Shown in pieces: positions 6,563 through 13,147 of a stretch of DNA of 16,824 bases. The notes beneath the pieces are model-generated. The model made no database searches. It was not told the origin of the DNA and saw nothing but the letters and a program-made list of their open reading frames with translations. Position 1 is the stretch's first letter, and every line of letters starts with the position of its first letter. A program made the position numbers and the translations under genes. The DNA is from Micavibrio sp. UBA6139 (GTDB taxonomy: Bacteria; Pseudomonadota; Alphaproteobacteria; Micavibrionales; Micavibrionaceae): NCBI GenBank assembly GCA_002423285.1, contig DIVF01000004.1, forward strand, positions 1-16,824, read 5' to 3'.

Positions 6563-7915
6563 ATGCGTATTGCCATGATCGGAACCGGATATGTCGGATT
6601 GGTTTCTGGAACCTGCTTTGCCGAATTTGGGGTTACGGTCACTTGCGTTGATAAGGACGCGTCAAAAATCGCCCGTCTGAATAAAGGTGAAATCCCGATT
6701 TATGAACCCGGTCTTGATGCGCTGGTTAAAAAACAAGTTGATTCCGGACGCTTGAGCTTCACCACATCGGTCAAGGATGCGGTCAAGGATGTTGATGCGG
6801 TCTTCATCGCCGTTGGCACACCGCCGCGCCGTTTTGACCGGGCGGCTGATTTATCCTTTGTTTATAAGGCCGCGCGTGATGTTGCGGAAGTGATGGATGG
6901 TTACACCGTCATCATTACAAAATCGACCGTGCCGGTTGGCACAGCGCGCGAGGTTGAGCGCATCGTCCGCGAAACGCGCCCTGATGGTGATTTTGATGTT
7001 TGTTCGAATCCTGAATTTTTGCGCGAAGGGGCGGCAATTACCGATTTCATGCGCCCGGACCGCGTGGTCATCGGGGCGGAAAGCGACCGCGCACAAGAGG
7101 TTATGCGCGCCATTTATCGCCCATTATATCTGAATGAAACACCCATCGTGTTTACGTCCCTGGAAACGGCGGAGCTGACCAAATACGCAGCCAACGCGTT
7201 TCTGGCCACTAAAATTACCTTCATCAATGAAATCGCCAATATCTGTGAAAAGGTCGGCGCGAATGTTCAAGATGTTGCACGCGCCATGGGCCTTGATGGC
7301 CGTATCGGTTCTAAATTCCTGCATGCGGGTCCGGGCTATGGCGGGTCATGCTTCCCGAAGGATACCGAAGCTCTGCTGCGTATTGGTGAGGAATGTGGCG
7401 CGCCACAGCACATTGTCGAAGCGGTTGTGAAGGTCAACGAAGAACGTCGCCGTGATATGGCCCGCCGTGTCATTGCCGCGTGTGATGGCACTGTCCGGGG
7501 CAAAAAAATCGCGATCCTTGGCGTATCTTTTAAACCAAACACCGATGATGTGCGTGATGCGCCAAGCCTGTATGTGATTCCGTTGTTGCAGGCTGCGGGC
7601 GCAAAAATCACTGCCTTTGATCCTGTTGCCATGGAAACAGCCGGGGCGGAACTGGAAGATGTTGAATGGTGCAAGGATGCCTATGCGGCCATTGATGGTG
7701 CCGATGCCATGGTGATCCTGACCGAATGGAATGAATTCCGCGCGTTGGATCTGGATCGCGCCGGGGCATCAATGAAGGGCAAGATTTTATGCGATTTCCG
7801 CAATATTTATAAGGCCGATCAGGTGGCGGATGCAGGCTTCCATTACCACTCTATCGGTCGTCCCGGCATGTTGCCCGATGGAAAAATCACCGAACGCCAG
7901 CGTGCAAAGGCGTAA
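6563..7915 (+). CDS. ugd: UDP-glucose 6-dehydrogenase
   Basis: Ugd oxidises UDP-glucose to UDP-glucuronate in two NAD+-dependent steps in the cytosol, supplying acidic sugar for exopolysaccharide, capsule or LPS. The 450-residue length is normal. An N-terminal Rossmann motif MIGTGYVG (5-12) binds NAD. K207 lies in ELTKYAANAFLATKI, in the central domain. The catalytic cysteine is C263 in GYGGSCFPKD, and the C-terminal UDP-binding domain includes GVSFKPNTDDVRDAPS. The ATG at 6563 is chosen because AGGA lies nine bases upstream; a TTG two codons earlier is also in frame. It is followed after 6 bp by the second cysQ, so the two are almost certainly co-transcribed. No glycosyltransferases are visible in the window, so the destination polymer is unknown. 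Confidence 0.96.
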   Translation: MRIAMIGTGYVGLVSGTCFAEFGVTVTCVDKDASKIARLNKGEIPIYEPGLDALVKKQVDSGRLSFTTSVKDAVKDVDAVFIAVGTPPRRFDRAADLSFVYKAARDVAEVMDGYTVIITKSTVPVGTAREVERIVRETRPDGDFDVCSNPEFLREGAAITDFMRPDRVVIGAESDRAQEVMRAIYRPLYLNETPIVFTSLETAELTKYAANAFLATKITFINEIANICEKVGANVQDVARAMGLDGRIGSKFLHAGPGYGGSCFPKDTEALLRIGEECGAPQHIVEAVVKVNEERRRDMARRVIAACDGTVRGKKIAILGVSFKPNTDDVRDAPSLYVIPLLQAAGAKITAFDPVAMETAGAELEDVEWCKDAYAAIDGADAMVILTEWNEFRALDLDRAGASMKGKILCDFRNIYKADQVADAGFHYHSIGRPGMLPDGKITERQRAKA

Positions 7916-7921
7916 AGATTC

Positions 7922-8758
7922 ATGACCCTGTCGCTCAATACTGAAAAACTGCTGCAACATCCAAAGGCGCTGTGCAACATGCTGCGCCGCCTGGCGGTGG
8001 AGGCCGGGGATCATACGCTGCAATATTACGATGAATCAGGATCGCAATCTGAACAAAAGGAAGATGGTTCTCCCGTCACGATTGCTGATCGTGAAGCGGA
8101 AGAAATTATTTTAAAAGGTCTGGCTGATATGGTGCCGGATATTCCTGTGGTGGGAGAGGAATCAATTGCCGCTGGCATTATCCCGGACCTCAATGGACAT
8201 GACTGGTTTTTTCTGGTCGATCCGGTGGATGGCACGCGTGAATTTATCCGTGGCAGCCCCGATTTTACAGTCAATATTGCCCTGATCCATAAGGGTGTTC
8301 CGGTGATTGGTGTTGTGTATGCGCCGGTGACGGGGGAGCTTTATGCCGGCCATGGTGCTGGCACGGCTATTCGCTGGCTGGCCGATAGTAACAAGGAAAA
8401 ACCAATTCAGGTGCGCGACATGCCGCCAAAAGGTTTGACTGTTATTATTAGCCGCAGTTTAAAATATCAAGACCGCATGGATGCGTTCCTGACAGATTTT
8501 AAAGTGGCCAAGGCACAGCGTCGTGGCAGCTCCTTAAAAATCTGTCTGATCGCGGCGGGCAAGGCGGATTTATATCCGCGTTTTGGTCTGACATCGGAAT
8601 GGGATACTGCCGCCGGGGATGCAGTGCTGCGCGCGGCAGGTGGGAGCATTGTTACGCTACAGGGTGATGTGCTGACCTATGGTCATGCCGCGCAGAAATT
8701 TCTGAACCCGGAATTTGTCGCTTCATCCGGCTTCTGGCCGCCTATACCCGGCGCTTAA
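7922..8758 (+). CDS. cysQ: CysQ, 3'(2'),5'-bisphosphate nucleotidase, copy 2
   Basis: The 278-residue protein is a canonical CysQ. It has the metal-site motifs GEES (78-81), VDPVDGTREFI (99-109) and WDTAAGDAV (227-235). The GSSLKICLIAAGKADLYPR stretch (202-220) is typical of the bacterial enzyme. It hydrolyses PAP to AMP and phosphate, relieving product inhibition in sulfur metabolism. It starts 6 bp after the ugd stop codon, which implies an operon and translational coupling; AAGG before it lies rather far upstream. Its last 17 bases overlap the 3' end of the convergent S24 repressor gene. It is a divergent paralogue of the phosphatase on the other side of ugd: the two share the DP-x-DGTREFI, SPVTIAD and GVIY/GVVY-P-V segments. 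Confidence 0.93.
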   Translation: MTLSLNTEKLLQHPKALCNMLRRLAVEAGDHTLQYYDESGSQSEQKEDGSPVTIADREAEEIILKGLADMVPDIPVVGEESIAAGIIPDLNGHDWFFLVDPVDGTREFIRGSPDFTVNIALIHKGVPVIGVVYAPVTGELYAGHGAGTAIRWLADSNKEKPIQVRDMPPKGLTVIISRSLKYQDRMDAFLTDFKVAKAQRRGSSLKICLIAAGKADLYPRFGLTSEWDTAAGDAVLRAAGGSIVTLQGDVLTYGHAAQKFLNPEFVASSGFWPPIPGA

Positions 8759-9365
8759 CCATCACCACCGGTGCAATTTTTTCAATCGCATCACGGCGGA
8801 TTTGATCGTGATAGGGCATTTGCGGCAGGTCCTGTTTTTCCGGGTCTAACCAGCCACTGACATAAAGCCATTCGGCATCTTCACGGATATAGAGTTTGAT
8901 GGTTGATGTTGCGTCCTTGCGGCGGATCAAAACCGCATCGCCGCGTTGCGGGCGCGTGTTGGGGGACACAATGCAGACGAATCCGGGATGAATGCCTTCT
9001 GGGGCCATGCTGTGCCCGGCGGCAACGACCGCGAAACTATCCGGGTCTGGCCAGTCGAGCGATGTACTGACGCGGTAGCGCGTTTCATTGTGCCATCCTT
9101 GCAATCCACATTCGGCAAAACCAAAAACAGGAATCTCGCGCTGTTGATGTGTGGGGTTTTCGTGCTCATCATCCCCGGTCATCAACCACGATGAACTGAC
9201 ATTACACGCCGCCGCCAGGCGGATCAGCGCACCGCGTGTTGGTTCGCCGCCCTTCATATAACGTTGGATCGCGCCCAGTGATAATCCGCTGCGCCGGGCC
9301 AATGCACTCTGGCCTCCGGCATCGCGGATCAAGGTTTCAATGCGGGCAATAAAATCAGATGACAT
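8742..9365 (-). CDS. LexA/CI-like repressor: XRE HTH plus S24 peptidase domain
   Basis: The 207-residue protein has an N-terminal XRE-type helix-turn-helix (about 5-62; SALARRSGLSLGAIQRYM) and a C-terminal S24 domain (about 78-200) like LexA, UmuD and lambda CI. The Ser/Lys dyad is S119 in AAGHSM and K157 in STIKLYI. The presumed self-cleavage bond is C86-G87 in FAECGLQGW, a Cys-Gly pair as in UmuD rather than the Ala-Gly of LexA. By family knowledge, such proteins are often inactivated by RecA-stimulated autocleavage after DNA damage; that is inference here. The upstream region has a TATAAT box very close to the ATG and no Shine-Dalgarno sequence. It is divergent from an XRE regulator and overlaps cysQ copy 2 tail-to-tail by 17 bp. 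It could be a prophage-derived or domesticated regulator; no phage genes are adjacent. Confidence 0.9.
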   Translation of the reverse strand: MSSDFIARIETLIRDAGGQSALARRSGLSLGAIQRYMKGGEPTRGALIRLAAACNVSSSWLMTGDDEHENPTHQQREIPVFGFAECGLQGWHNETRYRVSTSLDWPDPDSFAVVAAGHSMAPEGIHPGFVCIVSPNTRPQRGDAVLIRRKDATSTIKLYIREDAEWLYVSGWLDPEKQDLPQMPYHDQIRRDAIEKIAPVVMVKRRV

Positions 9366-9366
9366 C

Positions 9367-9377
9367 GTTTAATAAAC
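9367..9377. promoter_or_regulatory. Small inverted repeat at the repressor start
   Basis: GTTTA (9367-9371), a central A, then TAAAC (9373-9377) form a palindrome with 5-bp arms in the very short leader of the S24 repressor gene, two bases before its ATG on the minus strand. It may be an autoregulatory half-operator, but arms this short can arise by chance. Confidence 0.25.
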
Positions 9378-9383
9378 CATAAA

Positions 9384-9389
9384 ATTATA
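9384..9389 (-). promoter_or_regulatory. -10 box for the S24 repressor gene
   Basis: The minus strand carries a perfect TATAAT, 18 bases before the ATG at 9365. No good -35 hexamer is seen at the right distance. Transcription would start about 10-12 bases before the ATG, leaving a near-leaderless mRNA, which fits the absence of a Shine-Dalgarno sequence. Confidence 0.4.
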
Positions 9390-9406
9390 AATACAATTAA
9401 AAGTTG

Positions 9407-9435
9407 TTGACGGGCAGCTCGTCATGGGCTACTTT
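9407..9435 (+). promoter_or_regulatory. Promoter for the XRE regulator
   Basis: TTGACG (9407-9412) is followed after exactly 17 bases by TACTTT (9430-9435). The -35 box is strong and the -10 box weak. The -10 box lies inside the 18-bp palindrome, so a protein bound there would block polymerase. Confidence 0.4.
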
Positions 9436-9446
9436 TATAAAAGTAG
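9429..9446. promoter_or_regulatory. 18-bp perfect palindrome, probable operator
   Basis: CTACTTTTATAAAAGTAG reads identically on both strands. It sits between the divergent S24 repressor and XRE regulator genes, 53 bases before the XRE ATG and over the likely -10 box of that gene. Its length and symmetry are typical of a site for a dimeric HTH repressor. Either flanking regulator could bind it. Confidence 0.6.
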
Positions 9447-9498
9447 ATCGCTTGTTCAATAGAATAACCCGTGATTTTGTGCCTGAAAAGGGGGCTTT

Positions 9499-9867
9499 AT
9501 GACAGATCGTGAAAAAACCAACGTAAAACGGCGCGTTTCTGAAGATGGGCGTCTGATCGCCCGCAATTTAAAACAATTACGGGAAGTGGCGGGGCTGACC
9601 CAGCAGGACGTTGCCCAGATGTTGGAAATCACCCACCAGCAGGTTCAAAAATATGAATCCGGCCTCAACCGTTTGTCATTACAAATGGTCCCGGCCCTGT
9701 GTGATGCGCTGGGGGTTTCCATGGAATCTCTGTTGGCTGGAACAATACGTAATGAGACGGCGCGCGCGCCGCATGATCTGCTGAATTTACAAACCACCTT
9801 TATGCGTGTGCGAAACCCCGCCATGCGCCAGAAAATTTTGCAGGTGGTTGATATTCTGGCCGCCTGA
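9499..9867 (+). CDS. XRE-family transcriptional regulator
   Basis: The 122-residue protein carries one Cro/CI-type helix-turn-helix at about 20-80 (RNLKQLREVAGLTQQDVAQ, then QQVQKYESGLNRLS), with the canonical Q-K-Y-E-x-G recognition-helix region. A short C-terminal helical tail (about 92-122) may be for dimerisation. This size and layout match the SinR-like single-domain regulators common in alphaproteobacteria. The start is an ATG with a strong AAGGGGG site just upstream. It is divergent from the S24 repressor, with a palindromic site in the shared 133-bp control region, so mutual or auto-regulation is plausible. It is followed at 138 bp by the macA gene on the same strand, but a weak hairpin lies between. 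Target genes are unknown. Confidence 0.9.
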   Translation: MTDREKTNVKRRVSEDGRLIARNLKQLREVAGLTQQDVAQMLEITHQQVQKYESGLNRLSLQMVPALCDALGVSMESLLAGTIRNETARAPHDLLNLQTTFMRVRNPAMRQKILQVVDILAA

Positions 9868-9889
9868 TTATGCGTAATTGATCGCAATA

Positions 9890-9907
9890 GGACTGGTTAT
9901 CCTGTCC
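9890..9907 (+). terminator. Weak hairpin after the XRE regulator
   Basis: GGAC-T-GG, loop TTAT, CC-T-GTCC forms a six-pair stem with one T-T mismatch. A T-rich stretch (TTTTATATT) follows five bases later. This is a possible weak terminator 22 bases after the stop codon. The remainder of the spacer before macA holds no promoter that I can defend. Confidence 0.3.
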
Positions 9908-10005
9908 AGCTGTTTTATATTAAATGCGAAGGTTATGACGCGCTGCGCCGTATAAAGAAAATGGCACAAGGCCGATAACATCACATTTGATATGAAAGCA
10001 GCGCA

Positions 10006-11193
10006 TTGCCACAAAAAAGACACACGAAGAAACGGATTTTAATTGTCCTTATTCTGTTGGGCTGTGTTGCTGGTGGCGGATGGTATTTTTTCTTGCGTGA
10101 TGCGCCGGGTGCCGCGCAAGAAAATGCGTTTCGCTCTGTCGCCATTGAAAAGGGCAATCTTGAAAATGTGGTCACCGCGCAAGGAAAGCTGGAACCACGC
10201 GATTACGTTGATGTCGGCGCACAGGTGTCGGGCCAGCTAAAAAAGGTTCATGTAGAAATCGGTGACGTGGTTGAGGCCGGCCAGTTGCTGGCCGAGATTG
10301 ATCCTGAGATTTATGAATCACGGGTCAAGGCCGATGAGGCGCGGCTGAAGACACTGGCCGCACAAATGGCTGAACAAACCGCACAATTATCATCCGCAAA
10401 ATTGAAACTGGAGCGTAATCAGAAACTGATTAAATCAAAGGCAATCAGTCAGGATGTTTTCGAAGACGCCGAAACCACCTTCAAAATTGCCGAAGCACAA
10501 ATTCAATCCTTGCAAGCGCAGATCGAAGAAGCGCAATCGACCTTAGAAGGGGATAAGGCCAATCTTGGCTACACCACCATCTATGCGCCGATGGCAGGTA
10601 CAGTTGTTTTGCAAAGCTCGCAAGAGGGGCAGACTTTGAACGCCAGCCAATCCGCGCCCATTCTGGTGCAGCTGGCCAATCTTGATACCATGACCGTCCG
10701 CGCCCAGGTGGCGGAAGCCGATGTGATGAGTTTAAAGGCGGGACTTCCTGTTTATTTCACCACGCTTGGTGATCAGGACCGCAAATGGAACGGTACCGTG
10801 CGTCAGATTTTGCCATCCCCTGAAACCGTCAATGATGTTGTCCTTTATAACGTGCTGGTTGATGTCGATAACACTGATCGCCGTTTGATGACCGGGATGA
10901 GTACACAGATGTTCTTTGTTCTGGGCAAGGCACAGGATGCGTTGTTAATTCCCGTGGCGGCCCTTGGTAAACGTGTGCCGGATCAGGATAATGAAAAGGG
11001 CAAGGCCTATATGGTGCGTGTTATGCGCGGTAAGTCCATGCAGGACAGCATCGTTCATATTGGTTTGATGGACAGGGTGCAGGCGGAACTGGTTTCCGGT
11101 CTGGCGCTTGGCGATAAGGTTGCGCTGCCATCGGCTTCAGCGGCCAGCGCAGCCGGTGGTGCCGCAGGCCGCAGCAGAATGCCGCGATTGTAA
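10006..11193 (+). CDS. macA: MacA-like periplasmic adaptor of an ABC efflux pump
   Basis: This membrane-fusion protein (395 aa) bridges the MacB transporter and an outer-membrane channel. It has a short basic N-terminus, one membrane anchor (about 10-29) and a periplasmic lipoyl/barrel-sandwich part starting at VDVGAQVSGQLKKVHVEIGD (68-87). A long alpha-helical hairpin (about 103-185) follows, then the second lipoyl half (TTIYAPMAGTVV), a beta-barrel and membrane-proximal domains, ending in an Ala/Gly/Ser-rich tail. An in-frame stop lies at 9988-9990, and the only start that keeps the membrane anchor is TTG at 10006, without a clear ribosome site. An ATG at 9992 in another frame could join it by a shift at the A6 run (about 10013-10018). 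It is 5 bp before macB, an operon. Transported substrates (macrolides, peptides, siderophores, heme precursors in relatives) are not predictable. Confidence 0.92.
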   Translation: MPQKRHTKKRILIVLILLGCVAGGGWYFFLRDAPGAAQENAFRSVAIEKGNLENVVTAQGKLEPRDYVDVGAQVSGQLKKVHVEIGDVVEAGQLLAEIDPEIYESRVKADEARLKTLAAQMAEQTAQLSSAKLKLERNQKLIKSKAISQDVFEDAETTFKIAEAQIQSLQAQIEEAQSTLEGDKANLGYTTIYAPMAGTVVLQSSQEGQTLNASQSAPILVQLANLDTMTVRAQVAEADVMSLKAGLPVYFTTLGDQDRKWNGTVRQILPSPETVNDVVLYNVLVDVDNTDRRLMTGMSTQMFFVLGKAQDALLIPVAALGKRVPDQDNEKGKAYMVRVMRGKSMQDSIVHIGLMDRVQAELVSGLALGDKVALPSASAASAAGGAAGRSRMPRL

Positions 11194-11198
11194 CGGGC

Positions 11199-13142
11199 AT
11201 GGCACAAACCCCACTCTTAAAACTCGATCAGGTCCTGCGCCATTACCAAAGCGGTGAGACTGTTGTGCGCGCGCTGGATGGTATTTCGCTTTCCATCTGG
11301 CCGGGTGAGTTCGTGGCCATTATGGGCCAGTCGGGGTCTGGAAAATCGACGCTGATGAATATTATTGGCTGTCTGGACCGTGTGACGGGCGGCACCTATC
11401 ACATTCGCGGGCAAGATGTGTCCGGGTTTGATGCTGATGCGTTGGCGGCGTTGCGCCGGGAAACATTTGGTTTCGTTTTTCAGCGTTATAATTTGCTGGG
11501 CACAGCCAGTGCTGAAGAAAACGTGGAAATTCCAGCCATCTATGCTGGGCTTGACCGTCATGAGCGCCGTACACGGGCACAGGAACTTTTAAAACGCCTT
11601 GGCCTTGAAGATCGCGGTGATCACCGCCCCGCGCAATTATCAGGGGGCCAGCAACAGCGCGTGGCGATTGCCCGGTCCTTGGTGAATAATCCGCCTGTTA
11701 TTCTCGCCGATGAACCAACTGGGGCCTTGGATAGCCAAAGCGGAAAAGAAGTCATGGATCTTCTTAAATCCCTGCATGCAGAGGGTCGCACGGTGATCCT
11801 GATCACCCATGATGAAAAAGTAGCGCAGAACGCAAACCGCATCATTCGCTTTCGTGATGGTAAAATCCAAGATGACAGCGACCCGGACTCAACCAATGTC
11901 ATCCACCGCGATGCCCCAGAGGCTGAATCGGTTCATGGCACAGGCGGGATTATTCCAGAAATCAGTGAAGCATCCAAAACGGCTCTTCGCGCCCTTCGCG
12001 TCAACTTCTTCCGCACTGCATTGACTCTTCTTGGCATTATCATTGGTGTGGCGGCTGTAGTCACGATGTTGGCGATTGGGAACGGCAGCAAGGCCAAAAT
12101 TCTTGACCAGATCAGTGCCATGGGCACAAATCTGCTTTCTGTGCGCCCCGGTGCGGCGGGGGTGCGCAGCAGTGGCGATAACGCAACCCTTTTAAAAAGT
12201 GATGCGCTGGCATTGGTGGGGATGGATAATGTTGCGGCTGTTGTTCCAGAACGCAGCGGCCGTAAAACTCTGCGCGTGGGCAATACTGATTATGCAGTCT
12301 CCATCCAAGGGGTTGGTGCGGCGTTCCCCATGGTGCGTGATTGGGGCGTTGCACGCGGCACATTTTTTACGGGGCGTGATGAGGCGAGCAGTGCCCCGGT
12401 GATCGTTTTGGGGCATACAGCCTATAAAACTTTATTCCCCTTTGGTGATGATCCCATTCGCACCTATGTGCTTGTGGGCAATATCCCCTTTGAAATCATA
12501 GGCGTGATGGCAGAAAAGGGCGCGGCCCCCTGGGGTGGCGATCAGGACGATACGGCCTTTGTCCCTTACACCACGGCACTTGTCCGCTTGTTTGGACAAA
12601 ATTACTTAAACAGCATTACAGTGCGGGTCAGCGATTTGGCCAAGATGAGTGAAACAGAAGCTGCCATAACTGAAACGCTACGCAATCGTCACGGGACTGA
12701 AAATTTTAACGTCCGCAATACAGCGTCCTTACTTGAAATGGTCACCGCCACACAAAACACCTTGACCGTTTTATTGGGAACGGTTGCGGCAATCTCCCTG
12801 CTGGTCGGCGGGATTGGCGTTATGAACATTATGCTTGTGAGCGTGACGGAACGCACCCGCGAAATCGGTATTCGTATGGCAACGGGTGCTCGCCAGCGTG
12901 ACATTATGCTGCAGTTTAATACCGAGGCCGCTGTTGTCTGCATCATTGGCGGTATTTTGGGCGTATTATGTGGTTTTCTGGCGGGGTGGGTTTTGACCTT
13001 GTTTGGTGTATCGATTGTCTATTCGGTTATGCCGGCCTTACTGGCGTTTTCTTGTGCCTTTGGCACCGGGGTTTTATTCGGGTATCTGCCAGCGCGCAAA
13101 GCCGCACGGCTTGACCCGGTTGTGGCGTTATCATCGGAGTAA
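11199..13142 (+). CDS. macB: MacB-like ABC transporter, fused ATPase and permease
   Basis: The 647-residue protein is an inner-membrane ATP-driven mechanotransmission pump of the MacB/LolCDE/FtsX type. The N-terminal ATPase shows Walker A GQSGSGKS (43-50), a Q-loop at Q95, signature LSGGQ (147-151), Walker B VILADE (167-172) and H-loop H204. After a linker, the permease has TM1 at about 273-293, a large periplasmic domain (about 295-520), and TM2-TM4 at about 525-550, 575-605 and 612-632. The conserved TERTREIGIRMATGAR segment follows TM2. This is a full-length MacB with the usual four membrane spans. It sits between macA and the outer-membrane factor with 5-bp gaps on both sides, so the three form a complete tripartite pump. 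Confidence 0.96.
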   Translation: MAQTPLLKLDQVLRHYQSGETVVRALDGISLSIWPGEFVAIMGQSGSGKSTLMNIIGCLDRVTGGTYHIRGQDVSGFDADALAALRRETFGFVFQRYNLLGTASAEENVEIPAIYAGLDRHERRTRAQELLKRLGLEDRGDHRPAQLSGGQQQRVAIARSLVNNPPVILADEPTGALDSQSGKEVMDLLKSLHAEGRTVILITHDEKVAQNANRIIRFRDGKIQDDSDPDSTNVIHRDAPEAESVHGTGGIIPEISEASKTALRALRVNFFRTALTLLGIIIGVAAVVTMLAIGNGSKAKILDQISAMGTNLLSVRPGAAGVRSSGDNATLLKSDALALVGMDNVAAVVPERSGRKTLRVGNTDYAVSIQGVGAAFPMVRDWGVARGTFFTGRDEASSAPVIVLGHTAYKTLFPFGDDPIRTYVLVGNIPFEIIGVMAEKGAAPWGGDQDDTAFVPYTTALVRLFGQNYLNSITVRVSDLAKMSETEAAITETLRNRHGTENFNVRNTASLLEMVTATQNTLTVLLGTVAAISLLVGGIGVMNIMLVSVTERTREIGIRMATGARQRDIMLQFNTEAAVVCIIGGILGVLCGFLAGWVLTLFGVSIVYSVMPALLAFSCAFGTGVLFGYLPARKAARLDPVVALSSE

Positions 13143-13147
13143 ATATT

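Noticed and set aside
8742..9867. Intact prophage or toxin-antitoxin module around the two regulators
   Set aside because: Neither small gene resembles a toxin, and no integrase, terminase, portal or other phage gene is in the window; the neighbours are cysQ and an efflux operon.
9992..10042. 16-codon plus-strand frame before macA as a leader peptide
   Set aside because: There is no ribosome site, no run of regulatory codons and no attenuator hairpin; it is mentioned only as a possible frameshifted macA start.
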